This document shows positions 12,126-25,150 of a DNA stretch of 64,000 nt, in pieces. Origin of the DNA: Lateolabrax maculatus. Taxonomy: Eukaryota; Chordata; Actinopteri; Acropomatiformes; Lateolabracidae. Position 1 is the first letter of the stretch; each line of letters starts with the position of its first letter. The stretch lies in assembly GCA_031216445.1 (NCBI GenBank), contig CM062216.1, positions 8,243,501 to 8,307,500 of the forward strand, in the 5' to 3' direction. Both the position numbers and the translations under genes were made by a program. The notes beneath the pieces were generated by a model, which saw nothing but the letters and a program-made list of their open reading frames with translations, had not been told where the DNA came from and did not search any database.

Positions 12126-12128
<3 letters not shown>
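10374..12128. other. Intron, nothing recognised
   Basis: AT-rich intronic sequence with short overlapping open frames on both strands and no family signature. Confidence 0.5.

Positions 12129-12173
<45 letters not shown>
12129..12173 (+). repeat. AT microsatellite
   Basis: Uninterrupted (AT)n of about 45 bases. Confidence 0.97.
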
Positions 12174-12177
<4 letters not shown>

Positions 12178-12764
12178 ATGACCTTACACTTTATGATGAA
12201 TATGAATAATTATATGTAAAGCTCTGCATTTACATTTTATTAGATGTAGGTCTCTTTCTCTACATGCAGGACCCCGAGCAGATCTGGCAGGCCGAGCACG
12301 CCTACACCAGTGGTTTGTTGACGTTAGCAGACTCCATTTCGAAGCTACTAGTGTTGTACAATGCCAGTGTTGCCAACTTAGAGACTTTTCAGACCTTTCA
12401 GCCTTTTTATTTCTAAAAAGCAACTAGCAACCAGTTATGTAGCAAGAAAGATGATACAGAGCTACTTTGTGGCAAAACAACCAATCTTGATGTTAAGTGG
12501 TGGCCTGCTGCTGCCCTGTTAGCTGTTATCTACGGAGTTTATGTTACAATACGTTCACACATTGGTACTAAAAAACGATTAATACATAAAAAAAGTTACC
12601 TTTAGAGTAACTTAAAGTAACCACAGATGTCTGCAGATAAACCAGAACTAAAATCTAAAGTTAGGCAGTCTAAATTATTTACATCATGTCTTACAATGGC
12701 TTATAAATGACTTGCATAATGTTCCACACATGACCTAGAGTTGTTTCACAACTTTATAAGTAGT

Positions 12765-12850
12765 AAGGTACTTCATTTATATAACACCTTTCGAGAGCAG
12801 AGACGTTTCAAAGTGCTTCACAGAGGAAATAAAGCACCAACATAATAAAA
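12765..12850 (+). repeat. Dispersed repeat fragment (CATTTATATAACACCTTT type)
   Basis: The string TTCATTTATATAACACCTTT, followed by CAAAGTGCTTCACAGAGGAA, resembles a motif found in many teleost interspersed repeats (a 'stay-in-line, shared tail' type fragment). Only the short motif is visible and the family is not named. Confidence 0.45.
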
Positions 12851-15800
12851 AACTAAAAAAATAGTAAATAGAAAATAGAAAAAATGCACAAAAATCAAGT
12901 CTAGACAAATGGGTTGACTTGCTTTTTAAATGGACATGGATAGTCAAGTTCAAAGGTTGTGGCATTGAAAACAGCAGCTCAGTTCTTTACTAGTCTTTTA
13001 CAAGCTCATGGTCAGTAGCTGTTGTTGTTCGTACATGATTTAATCAACCTGGATGATTTTTGTTCGCTCTGGTTCTGCTTTTTGTCCACTTTATTTAGTC
13101 TCTTTGCCCTCTGTCAGAAACAGGACAATGGTGCATCAGTCCACTGTCAGGCAAATAAAGTGCTTAATCTAAACTACACTCTCAAGCAAGTATCCATTAG
13201 CAATGTTTTGAAGGTACCACATTCATTTTATTGCAGAGAAACATTTTCCTTCTTTGTATAATATAGATGTCACATTCAATTCAATGTTGGAAAGGTTGTG
13301 AATGCTTGTTGGTGTGCCTGCTTGGATACCTCAATGTCAGCAGGTCAGTTTTTATGTCAAGGTCATGCATTCAAAGTTGTGGATCCACTATCACAATGAG
13401 TCCCACCATTATGAAGCTTGTAATGTGAGTGCAGTAAAACTTTGCCCAAGCTGAAGGACTTTCTGGCATTTAATATGTCAGAACATTGCGTAAGAATGGA
13501 TCAAATTGCCAGTGATTGAGGAAAAATTGTCCTTTGGGAACACCTACTGTGCAAACTTTAAACAAGCAATCTGTACAATCACTCTGAAATATCAGTAAAT
13601 CCAAAGGGGGTTAGACCATGAAGGACAAGGTTTCTGCAGCAGATCTGTTACAAACACAATAACACATTACAGTCTCCCCAATTCATTACCCCTTGAGACC
13701 ACTAGTGATATGTATAAGAATATATAGGCTTTAAGTGTGTAGTAGTACAGTCTAAATATTAGTTTTTTACATGGACATGGTGTTGGATATGCCAGCTTTA
13801 CTTTGCAGATCAGAGCCACATTGATGCCCCAGTCCTGCCTGCTTACACATCTTGTTCTACCTTATAGGGGGCAATGTAACGTTTACGGGCCCTCAGTGGT
13901 TTTGCTAATCTCATTAGCCTGCTGCTGCAAGTCAGCAAGGACTCCCTGAGGCCTATTCATTATCACTGCATTTAGAGCACTGTCACTCTAAGACCAAGAA
14001 GGATGCAACAACAAGATTAAACGGGGGATAGAGAACACAAACACATAGACTTGTGAGTAAATAAACAGGAGAGTCCTTTTGTTGCACTTGTACAAATTCT
14101 TATACCTGCATGCATGATTGTCTTGGAGAATAAGGGAGTAATACAGTTTTGATAGAGGTTGGGTATTACAGGCTTAAGAGAAGATGCTTTGATCTGCCAG
14201 GCAGCGGGTGGTTTGGGGGGTAAAGCAGGAGAAAGGTACAGCTAAAGGTTGGGAATGAGAGATGTTATAGAGAAAAAGCATCTGGTTGGGAATACAAATG
14301 TGTCCCATAATTCTGGCCAACCTCCCACAGGATTTTATGTGCTGATTCTACTGTATCACAGTGAATGGGAACTAGTAGAAGGCTGCCTAATCAATAAATC
14401 TATTAGCTTCGTGCTGTACTTTATGGTGATCTATTTTACTCCCACATCTCCAATACTGATATACTCTCAGACACCCCACAGCTAGTCCCAATATAACAGA
14501 AAGGGATAGCCGAGTGGGAGTAACATGCCAAAGGCCAGGCAAACCGTTCCCACCATCCACAATAAAATGTAAATGATACTTATCAAACCATAGCTAGATA
14601 AGCCTCTCTCTGTGGAACAGATGCACATCTCCACCTTTTCCAGGCTCCATCCAGGACTAGATAACTGCGCCTGCAATGACAAATTAAACAGTGCTCAGAG
14701 TTGGAAAGTAGCACCTAATCACACTCTAGGTAGTGGTATGAAAAAAGTGGACCTCTTTGCTTGGCCACTGTAATGTATCAGCTCTGTCTCAAGAAAAATC
14801 TCATAACTGCGGAGCCGCAGTGATGCTGTACTACACTCTTAAAATGTTTGGCTTGAGCAGGTTTGCTCATATATGTTTTTGAAATGTGAATTATATGGGT
14901 ACAATACTGTCAGATTGAGTGAAATTAATGATTTTTTTTAAAAGCTGCTGTAATCATTTTTTTTTATACATTAACAATGGATCAAATGTGAAAGGAGTCC
15001 CTTGTAGTGATGAACCCACAGAGAATTATCACCTGACTCTGCAGTTCCCCACAGCTTTATGAAGCGTTTAAGTGTCTTTCAGCTCATTGTTGGTTAAATG
15101 CCCCGCAACTTTACTGTTTTGGTTCAGTCTCAACAATGACTAGGTGATGAACACTGTTGAGCATCAACAAGCGAAAGAGACAGACTCCCTCTGGAGCAAA
15201 TATTGGACTTACAATCATCAGGAGGCCAGTAACACGACTCCAAAATAAACGCTACTATTGCTCTGTGTCTGCAGGATGTGTAAAAATGCAACTTGGCGTC
15301 CTTGTCATGTAAATTTAAAAGTTGATAGTGTTTCTCTGTTGTGTTTACAGCCTGTTTCTGCTGCCTGCAGGTTGCCAAAGAACCAGTTTATGCAGGTTTA
15401 ACTATATTAACCTGGCAGCTACTAATAGTTTAACATTTAGTGGAAACATCCCTATTAAGCCCACCTACCATATAAGCCCATTTGCAACTTTTAGGTCAAA
15501 TTCAATAGCGTCTTAATTACGCTTTTTATTGTAAGTCAATTAGATTTTTGATGTTGAGTTATTGAAGCACGTGTGTGACATGTGCCTGCTGATCCCAGAA
15601 GTTGCAAACAACTTGGTTTTGGTAACCTCAGAAGATACAGTTTTTTCTCATTTGTCTACTCCTGTTTTGTCAAGGACTCCTTGTTATCAAAATTTAAGTG
15701 ATTAGTGTTTTGAATAAAACATATGTTAGAATATTGCTTGAATTAGAAATATTATTTATTTTGAAATCAAAATATGAATTTTAGTGCGCTAGCAAACAGA

Positions 15801-15994
15801 CCACAGTTATATAAAAAATATTGGATTTGGTGGGCTTAAATAGGGACGTTTACCCCTAGTTGAAAAAAAATATAACAGATGCAAAGTATACTTCCATGTG
15901 GTACGTCCTGTCAGAAGAAGGGTAAGCACATATTTCCAATCAACATAAAGTTTAAGTGCAGTTGTTTGTTCTTCCTTTAGAGAAAATTTACCTG
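12851..15994. other. Intron, nothing recognised
   Basis: No exon, RNA gene or repeat family recognised. Short open frames only, and base composition is uniform and AT-rich. Confidence 0.5.
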
Positions 15995-16250
15995 TTTAAT
16001 ACTGCCGCTGTAGCCGGCCAGGGAATGCTCAGCGTCCGTGGCAGCCATTTTGGTTATTTACGAAGATGCCTCAACGGCGCTCCTCTCTGTCAGTCGTCAT
16101 ATTAAAGCTGCTTCATATTAGATAAACAGTCGTGATTGGCTCAACACATACCAGTTCTGGTGGAGATCAGTCTGAATAGAAGAGGGGGCAGATGTATCTG
16201 CCAGTGCAAACTAAACATTAGCTCGCAGATTCGTCTGGTTCCCAGGCTAA
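15995..16250 (+). repeat. Dispersed repeat shared with 63225-63485, copy A
   Basis: Shares an ordered series of blocks with the second copy 47 kb away. These include GCTGTAGCC, GGTTATTTAC, AAGATGC, CTTCATA, GATAAAC, GTGATTG, TATCTGCCAG and the closing TCTGGTTCCCAGGCTA. Similarity may begin at 15899 (TACGTCCTGTCAG), interrupted by a segment unique to this copy. Same orientation as copy B. No coding capacity, so it is probably a non-autonomous element. Confidence 0.8.
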
Positions 16251-17914
16251 GATAGCCCTGCTTTAAGACAGTGTAGCTTTGCATCAACAGTTATTGGTTA
16301 AACATTGCCACTGTTTATGGAATATGAAAAAGGAAGGTTGTTCAGTCAGCAGACATACACATTTTATTGGATTATTTTTAAACTACACCTTCTATTTTCA
16401 TTCTGCAGCTCTAATTATTTGCAGTTTCACTGTCAGTGCTTTGGGAATACTGAAAAATCTGCACCACCTGTTGACTCTCCCCCTCTTACTTTCTACTTCA
16501 ACCATATAAACGCAGTGAGGAGACTGACAGGTCAGGTTAATTTGCAGAGGGCCCCATGGAGCCATCCACAAAGCCTGGTCAATCACCACTGAACCTGGAG
16601 GGGCTTCTGATTGAGTTTTAAGCACATCCACGTATAATGCAATTCTCTTCTCCTCTCATTTGTCATTGACCTTTTCAGTAGAATTCTGTAAAGTAAGACC
16701 ACGATAAGCTATTGATCTGGCTCGAAATAAACAATAGTGGGAGTCAGGTGGAAACTGCATCTCCAACTATGGCAATCTCATTAACACACGTGGCCCTGCG
16801 CTTACCATGCTCCGCACCCCCAATCCAATTTCACTCTTCAGAACAAATGGCTTGTGTGGTTTCATGAGCTCCAACTTGCAGCATATATTAAAAACCATAA
16901 CAGTGCTGAATGGCCACTGCGCTGGTCATTGATATGCCACAGCCACTGGATGCAGCCAGCATCCAGTGGCTGTTTGACAGCAAACCATGGGCCATAGCGA
17001 ACAGTCACCTTAATCTCCCCGTGTAATGCAAGCCTTGAATGCAGATGAAAAGATTATACATGGTTAGTATTCATAAGGTCACGTTGATGCATAAACCACA
17101 GGACTTGTTAAAGGTTAGTTTTTGAAATAGAAAGCTAATGGATGCTGTTCTCTTCCATGAATACCATTACCTGAAGCTCTATCCAATCTCCAACACACCT
17201 TATAAGGGACAGGCCTAATTTACAACAGATGAGCATTTCATGTGTCATATTGTAGAGAAAACATTTGTGCATTGTTGAGCGCTAATGTAAGACAAAAGTG
17301 ATGACAGTAACTAGACGCCGTCAATACAGTATTTGAAAAACAGTCTCACCATTCTCTGTTTTCCCTCACGACTCATCTCCCTTACACCCGAACACATTCT
17401 GTACTAAAGATATGCATACTACTACGCCCACGATTCAAATCTGTGATCACTCTCAGGACCTTTGGGCAACAAACACCCACTTACAGTATTGTCTCTGTAT
17501 TCTGTGTTGGTGAGTGGGGGCTAGTATGTACAGTACATGGTAATGGTCGCAATATAAGAAAAAACCTTTAGTACAATGTAATACAACAAACACGACAACA
17601 ATAAAACTGTCTCAAAAGTTGCATCAACAACTCTCTGACATAAGTTAACAAAAACTAAACATTTAAGCTTTACAAATGTAAGATTTGTTTAAAAATGAAG
17701 ACCAGTTGTGTAACAGTAGAGATGCTCTGCTGTGGGCATGCTGTGGCAAACATCTTGCGCCATGTCCGTGACCCATGTATTTCATCGGTGATACTGGTGT
17801 TGGGCCAGCTCCTGTCAGTACAGCAAAAGGTTTAATGATTATCTCTGTGTGTGCAAGGTCAGACTTGAAACTGCTATACATGTGCAAAAAAATGTGAAAG
17901 GTGAGAGACAAATG
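16251..17914. other. Intron with conserved-looking stretch and hairpin
   Basis: No gene recognised. About 16780-17060 has mixed composition with a near-perfect hairpin (listed separately) and could be a conserved non-coding element; this needs alignment to other fishes. Confidence 0.4.
16939..16973. other. Perfect 15-bp inverted repeat (hairpin)
   Basis: Left arm ACAGCCACTGGATGC (16939-16953), 5-base loop AGCCA, and right arm GCATCCAGTGGCTGT (16959-16973), perfectly complementary. Short outer pairings are possible: TGGT 16923-16926 with ACCA 16984-16987, and ATGGCC 16910-16915 with GGCCAT 16990-16995. These would extend a folded region to about 86 nt. No function is known. Confidence 0.9.
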
Positions 17915-18955
17915 TACAATACTGCATAAAAGTTTGGGGTCACCCAGAAAATGTCATGTTTTCCATTCCATTCCACTTTTATTCATCAAATGAGTTGTAT
18001 AATAAATAGAAAACATATCCAAAACATTAACTTGGTTAAAAATAATGATTTTTACTTGAAATACTTTGCTTTCGGCAAAGAATCTTCCTTTTCATGGCCT
18101 TGCAGACCTTGGCATAGTAATCTGACGAAATATCCCCTCCGCAACGTCTCACTGAGGTTGAGATCTGGTGACTGTGCTGGCCACTCTATTAAAGACAGAA
18201 TACCAGCTGACTGTTTCTTCCCTAAATAGTTCCTGTTTAGTTTGGAGCTGTGCTTTGGGTCGTTGTCTGAGCCTTCCTTATTCAAGATCCCTTTTACCCT
18301 GTTCAAATCTCCCACTTTAACACCACCAAATCACCCCCAGACCATCGCATTTCCTCCACCATGCTTGACAGATGGTGTCAAGCACTTCTCCAGCATCTTT
18401 TCCATTGTTCTGGGTCTAAAAAAAGAGTTCTTCTTTGTGATTTCAACACCTCAAACTTTGATTCGTCTGCCCGTAACAATTTCCTCTGTCCAATGTCTGT
18501 GTTCTTTTGCCTTTCTTTTCCCTTTTATTGGCCAGGCTCAGATATTGCTTTTTCTTTGCTACTCTGCCTAGAAGGCCAGCACCCTGGGGTCGCCTCTTCC
18601 CTGTTGACTTTGAGACTGGTGTTTTGCGGGTACTATTTAATGAAGCCGCTAGTTGAGGACCTGTGAGACGTCTTTTCCTCAAACTACAGACTCTGAGGTG
18701 CTTGTCCTCTTGCTCAGCTGTGCACTGGGGCCTCCCACTTCTCTTTCTATTCTGGTTAAAGCCAGTTTGCGCTGTTCTGTGAAGGTAGTAGTATACAATG
18801 TTGAATGAGACCTTCAGTTTTCTTTGCATCTTTCTCACATTGGAATAGCAGTATTTCTGATCAATTTAATGTTATTTTAATTTTAAAAAAGTGGGATTTT
18901 CTTTCAAAAATAACAACATTTATTTTAAGTGACCCCAACACTTTGGGCGGTAGTA
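17915..18955 (-). mobile_element. Tc1-like DNA transposon, decayed copy
   Basis: The ends are imperfect inverted repeats with TA at the outer edges: left ...AAAAGTTTGGGGTCAC and right, reversed, CTACCGCCCAAAGTGTTGGGGTCAC. The body encodes a Tc1-type transposase on the - strand that is now broken. At about 1.04 kb it is shorter than typical full-length fish Tc1 elements (around 1.2-1.6 kb). It sits in the asic2 intron in antisense orientation. Confidence 0.92.
18052..18838 (-). pseudogene. Tc1-family transposase pseudogene
   Basis: An IS630/Tc1/mariner DDE transposase would cut and paste the element at TA sites. The N-terminal half (18838 down to about 18443) contains the helix-turn-helix DNA-binding region, with SGRPQCT and a block ending GLLGRVAKKKQYLS. 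The frame then shifts. Around 18450-18420, DESKFEV-type sequence carrying the first catalytic Asp is readable in another frame. The C-terminal half (18315-18052) reads GDLNRVKGILNKEG, jumps directly to DNDPKHSSKL (second Asp), and continues to EWPAQSPDLNLSE (third acidic residue). About 25-30 residues normally lying between KGILNKEG and DNDPKH are missing. Frameshifts plus the deletion make it inactive. Confidence 0.92.
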
Positions 18956-19497
18956 AATATCAAGCCTTTTTAGCACTCTTGTCAACAAATAGCTGTTGGC
19001 TGAAATTTTTAAGTTAGTCAAAGTTGTTTTTTCCTGAATTCTGTGGTTTCAGGTGAGCAGAACTACAGTTTTAAGGCAGCAAGTTGCACATATTTTTTTT
19101 ATGTTAAAAACAGATGTAATGTTTTTTTTGGTTTTTTTTGCAATGTAGTTACTACTACACTACTAGTTAGCCTGATCGAGAAACACCAGTGTCACCATTG
19201 AGACTCGATAACGTCCAACCATCTTTGTGAACCCGTGCATTTGTAAAAACGTGTCGAAATGTACTTGAATGGCAGGTGTGTGACAGGCACAGCACCTTCA
19301 CAAAAACAGGCTGTTAGTGCTTGAAGGAAAGCACAGGGACAGGGAACAGAGCAGGCTGTGTCGACAGGACTTGTTTGGCGGATCAATCACCAGCTGATGC
19401 TAATATGGGCTTCCCAGCGTTTGAAACTGGCTCTGTGTGGCTCTCCTCATAGGTGTCCCTTGTCATGTGAGAGGGCAGCAAAGTAGCCTCCAGCCAT

Positions 19498-19520
19498 ACA
19501 CACACACACACACACACACA
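19498..19520 (+). repeat. CA microsatellite
   Basis: Short uninterrupted CA array. Confidence 0.92.
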
Positions 19521-20369
19521 GAAGATGCGATTAGAGTGTTAAGAAAATGATGTGGCTTCTGCACAACTTCTGCAGTACACGTTCTCATACTCACAGGAGT
19601 CCCGATGGAGGTCTAAACTTCATACTTCTTGCTTTTTTCAGTTACTTGCACTGCATCTACAGTCTTGTATAAAAGCTTAATTGGAAAAGTATTGAGAGGC
19701 ACGTAAACAGGATTTCATCTGGCAGTTGACAAAAAGTTATATTCCATTTTCTAACACGTTGGAAACGGGCCAAGAACAGATTTCCAATTCATTACATCCC
19801 ACACACTTTCCAGACTTCTGCTTTCACACTCTGAATATGAGATTGTCAGGTTATTGCAGTCCCCTGCGGTTATTAGATCTCACATGGCTATGACCGTTTT
19901 AGTGTGCATGCTTTTGACCTTTCCTGGGCTGCTTCCTTCTATGTGTCAGGCATTTTGTAGTGTGGTGGTGCGTAGGTTGAAGTCTGCAGGGATTAGCTCA
20001 GCTCTGAGGATGTTCAGGTCAAACTGCAGCTCGGCATCAGAAGGCACAAGTTCCCAGGCCCTGGGCAAAAATTGCAACTTCAGCCATGCCATAGATATTA
20101 ACAATGCTGTTTGAATCTCACCTAGCTGCATCGTCCTTATCATACTTGGTTCCCTAATATGCATCACTGGCATGCATTAGAACAGCATCTGATTTGATCA
20201 CAGACTTGTAGATCATAATGGTGCGGGTGTCAGCCACCTCAGCTGTGTGCAGCAAAACGAAACAGCCATTTCATCTCATTCTTCTTGCTCTTATCAGATT
20301 ATTGCATGCAATGCTGCCACTATTTCACCCAGGAAATGTGCCTGCCAGCAGAATTTTTATGGTTTCTGG

Positions 20370-20394
20370 TGCTATCTGTCGAAAACAGATAGCA
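20370..20394. other. Short perfect inverted repeat
   Basis: TGCTATCTGT, 5-base loop CGAAA, ACAGATAGCA: a perfect 10-bp stem. Short enough to be chance in 64 kb. Confidence 0.8.
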
Positions 20395-21749
20395 GTTCCT
20401 TTACGCACCACTAGTTTTCTTTTCCAACTCCAAATCAGGAAGGAGTCTCAAGGTGAAGGAAACAAGATTGCAGGCATACCCCACTCTCCCTTTTCAATTA
20501 CTGCTACCTTTGTGCCTTTCAGCAAGCACTTATTTCCCAGCTCCTTCTGTCATATTGATTGGGGGTGTTGGACAGCTCTCCAGTGTGTGTGTTTGTATGT
20601 AACCAGGTGTGCACCTTCCTCCAGCCTGCAACTGTTGCTGCAGATCAGACTTGTCCGAGCAAATCTTTAAAATCAGGGTTGAGAGTGAAGGACCGCAGCA
20701 GAGGCAAAATTTAAACAGACTTAAAATGGCAAGCAGATGTTTGTTCTCACTTGAATCTCACAAGACTCTGAAGGATGAATCAACGGTGGAATACAAGCAT
20801 GTTCTCCTGGCAGTCTGTTGTTGTGCGTGATGAAACCTGGTTCCACTGTTACTGCTTCAGTGAGCACATACGGCCATGCCCATACACTCTTACTCACACA
20901 TACACCTCAACCTTTCCCACATAAACTTTGAGTCTTGTTCTGACTCAATGACCCACAGTGAATTCATTGACCTTTCCTGACCTGTTGGTAAGCGAGTAGA
21001 ACAGGGGGTTTTTAATATCTGACTTAATCCATATTTTATAGCTTTTCCACATGTCAGTAGTTTAGTATGGGATTCTTACCTCGCTATTTGGATCTGTCAG
21101 CTGTAGCTGCTTCAGTTATTAAGTATAATACAGTATGCGTGAAGTGAAGGTGGCTGTAAGTGTGCATTTAATCATCATACACAGTATTAGATTAGAGTCG
21201 TTTGAAATGAATCAGAAAGCGTTTCCCTTTCCATTTTATCACCTGGGGATTTCAGCAAATCTTAAATATTTTATCCCCCGCTGCAAGACCAAGAGGAGTC
21301 TGTAGATTTCTGGGGGAAGGCTGAGAGGAGGTGGAGGTGGTTTTGTAAGTCAAAAGGAAAAAAGGTAAACAACCAGGAAAAGGAATGGGCTTCAAGAGGC
21401 AAAGAACACAGTGGCTTGGCAGATTTAACCAGAACAATATCAAAGAGAGAAACCTCTCTGGGATCCTGAGGCTGGTCAATAATGTATGACGCTGAATGTC
21501 TCGGCATTGTTTGTGCCTCTCCTTCAGACGTGAATACCTTTATGAATAATGGAAACACAAGGAGCAATTTGCAGCATTTCATCCTATCTACTTGACAGCA
21601 CACCTTAATTCATCTTTAAACGCTGTTGCATATATAAATATATAAACGTGAATAATTTTCATTGTTTCTGTTATCTAGAGTGGTGGTTAAGCAGATTTCA
21701 CCAAAATGTCAAAAATACCTTATTACTGAGAAACTGCCTTGTACATATG

Positions 21750-21752
<3 letters not shown>

Positions 21753-21801
<49 letters not shown>
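21753..21801 (+). repeat. ATT microsatellite
   Basis: Uninterrupted trinucleotide array of about 49 bases. Confidence 0.97.
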
Positions 21802-24800
21802 GTTTGTTCTCAGTCTCTGAAGTATATTATTATCACAGTTAACTGTGTTAGTATTATTTTGGCATAGTCACTGTCGATATTTATACTGCAACTGGTACAG
21901 TATATGGGTATGCAAAATAACAGAGAAGAGCAGAGATAAAATATAATAACAATTTTAAAGGCAGGGTAGGCAATTTATCCCAAAGCATGTTTTGTTATAT
22001 TTGTTGAAAACATTTTTAAAAAATCCAGTGTCTGTGACCTTCACAGGACGGTAATAAGTTCCATCATTGTGTCCGTTGGATACTTTCAAAATCTAGCTTC
22101 TCTTGCTGGTTTCTCCAAAGTTATTTACCCCAGCTTTAAGATACAGACTAAATAAAAATTAGAATAAAATGTGAGGCGTCTTAATCTCTTATGTTTTTCA
22201 CCAATAATTGCAAGTTGTCCTTTTTTTGTCCTTATTTTCCTACTGCTATGATGCAGTGACATGCTCAGTTGGGGTCCATTAGGGTAAGCAACACAAGCAT
22301 TCAGACGACCAGACTAATCTCCAGTTTGATCATACCCACTGAATAACAATTTGGGGATTTGAAAAAAAAGTTGATCACGCCCTCAGTGTTGTCTCATTTA
22401 CTAAAGTGATTTATTTATGTAAAGTAGTCCCATTACATCCATATCTCTTCTGTTTCCAAGGAAGACTTGAGAACAAAAAACATTTACAGTCAGACAACTA
22501 TGCAACCAGCATACAAAAACAGTATATTTAAAAACAGACAAGCAACAATCAAGCAAGAGTCATAAAACCATTAGATATTACATTTTTTTAATTTCCAAGG
22601 GGAATGACAGAATCTAACTCAGGAGTTTATTCTTTGTAAGAGTTGCACAGTTCCTGAACTCGGTCCTGCCAAGATCAGTGCAAAAGTATGGACTATTGAA
22701 ATGATTATTGAATTGCGTGTTGTAACTAAGATGAGAAAAGGTTTGAGCGTTTGAAAGCTAAAACAGCTGAGCACTGTAGTTTTCAGCAAACTTGCTGAAA
22801 CCGGAGAGCAGTGCATTTGTTGTGGACTATTTTCAGTAGCAGATTAATACACATTTGCTGCTATAGTGAGTTTTTACAGCAGCTGGACAGTGTTTGTCGG
22901 ATTGACTCAAAATATGTGTGTTCATGGTAAGGAAGGAACATGTCACAGTGCAAAAGTGTGGCTCATTAATGTGTTTTTTTAATAGTTTTTGGAGGTGTTT
23001 AACAATAGAGGAAAAAGCTAAATCAGGATTTGAGTCCACAGGCAATACTTGTTAGCACAAATAATTACATGTTGGTTTTGGACATTTCGTAGAATATGTG
23101 ACAGTAAGAAAATATGTTGCTGCCTTTATCTTTTAGCAGTAGAGCTCTTACGTGTCTGTGAGTGTGTACATGCACACAATAGTGTACTTACCTCTTCATT
23201 CATGTACAATGACACCCATCTGTATAAATAAGAATTTGGTCCATTTGGTTGTGTTTAATGCTGACATTTCCAGTCGCAGCAGTCTCTGAAAGTTAATTGC
23301 TGCTCCCTTAACACAGCAATTAGAATTTTTTTTAATTTCCTCCTCACAAATATGTTGGTTCCCAACCCTCTCTGAGCAAGCCCACATTAGCATTGCAGCA
23401 CTGTAAACGTGCTCCCACAATGCCCTCCTCAGTAAATGAGACCCAGGACTCTCTTTGACAAAAAGTGCTGGTGCCATTACAGTGTCCAGACAAAGCTTTT
23501 AGATTCAAACGAGTGAAATGGGAGGCGCAAAGTTCTAGCGAAGAACATTTCCAAGATGGATGGAGATGTGAAGAGGTTGAACGACGGGGCACATTGGCAC
23601 ATTGGCTCTCAGAAGCTCATCAGCATTACAGTCCACGTCCCTCTGGCATCGTGGGCACAGGTGGCACTGGCTCATTACTCAAACCCCTATTGTCTGTCTT
23701 TCACGGGCAAAGGGAAATATGGACTCTTATTAGCACATCCCCTGCTGCGCCATGCAGTATTTGTGTGGGTCAGGACATGTGTGGGAGGCTTCTACAAAGA
23801 AACAATCTCAACTATTTCAAAGACAAAAAAGACATTTCACAGTTTATTGAGGTTTTCCTTCTCAGAATGGAGAAATCTGCACTTCTTCTCATCATAAACA
23901 GTGAAAGTAACACAAGCTCATAAATTAAACCCGCGTATTGCAACCTACCAATCCACACACGTCCCTGAGGAAGATTTATGCAGACCGTGTAAATATAGAA
24001 GGGTACAGTGTGCCAGAAAAACAAACAAGCAGGTAAAAGTTGATCATGTATATACAGGAATAAGGCAGGGGAAGCTTGCTAGACTGGCAGAGATATGTGT
24101 CAGACTTGGCAAGATGAAAGTGTTTGTGTAGTTCTCACTCCCTGTCTCGCTTTTGCACATACACATACACATGGCACAGTCAGCCCCACCATTAGCTGGC
24201 TAAGCACAATATACGATAGGAGCCCGTATAGTGCACAGGTACATGCACATAATATTAAATCCAGGGATGCATCCAAACATGTAACAGATTCACAGGCAGA
24301 GGCAGGGTATTGTTGACATTCATGACAACGTCTCTGTGTTGTCAGATCGTAATCATTCTCCCTTGCATGGTATAGGTTCCATATGTTAGCAGCACTCATA
24401 GCTATGTACTCTTCACACAAGCTCCATCCACTGCCAGTGCAGTGAATGCAGTTCTCCTATCATTACCGTCCTCAACAGATGTCATTCAGTCTTTTTTTTT
24501 TTTTTTTTTGGTCTTTGAACAGCATTAACTCTTTATCAGCAGCAGAATTAATGACAAGTTACACATGTCTGGTGGACACCAGGACCAAAACCTAGAATTT
24601 TAAATTTGAATACATTCCTGTCCCTCTTTTCACCCAACGACAGGTAGCTGCATATGAGTGAGTATTTGTTTCCAGAGAGTTTGTAAGGCAAACACGTAGA
24701 CTCGATGGAGCCCAGCAACTCGACAGAGAGCCAATCAGGAAACTGAGGCATGCGGTGAAAATTATGACTAAAATGATTTATGTCTCTGAATTATTCAAGG

Positions 24801-25084
24801 TTTTAATGACATCCCTAACCAAATTAAATGTAGATTAAGGGGGAACACACAACAGTGGTGTATGACGCATGTCAAACAACCCATGATTTTTGTTTTCTAT
24901 TCAAGCCCACACACCAGCAGCGTCTGGACACATCATGCAGGTTATTGCCCAGTGACATATCTGTATACACAACTCTACAATTTCCCGGTGTTGACATGGG
25001 TCAAAGCTCCAGAACAATCAAATTTTATTTAAATTTGCCCCCAGGATTGCTGTATCCCCATTGACTACTACTAGGCTGTCTGTA
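21802..25084. other. Intron, no gene recognised
   Basis: Includes a poly-T run at 24492-24509. The frame open at 23465-23923 (about 150 codons) has no family resemblance and overlaps others. About 21955-22080 has the feel of an interspersed repeat but no second copy was found here. Confidence 0.5.
24492..24509 (+). repeat. Poly-T tract
   Basis: Run of 18 T, possibly the reversed poly-A tail of a retroposon, though nothing upstream supports that. Confidence 0.9.
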
Positions 25085-25150
25085 TGGTCAAGTCAGTTTT
25101 ATTTATACAGACCAAAATCACAAATTTGCCTGAAAGGGTTTTGGTGCAGC
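25085..25150 (+). repeat. Dispersed repeat fragment (TTTTATTTATACAG type)
   Basis: TCAGTTTTATTTATACAGAC, then AAAATCACAAATTTGCCTGA, then GGGTTTTGG resembles a segment common in teleost interspersed repeats. It is a short, diverged remnant. Confidence 0.5.

Larger units (their letters stand above)
18956..21752. other. Intron, mostly featureless
   Basis: Contains a short CA array at 19498-19520 and a 10-bp perfect hairpin at 20370-20394. No gene or RNA recognised. Confidence 0.5.

Noticed and set aside
23465..23923. 152-codon frame on +
   Set aside because: No recognisable motif, no splice-site framing of exon type, and another frame overlaps it; treated as chance.
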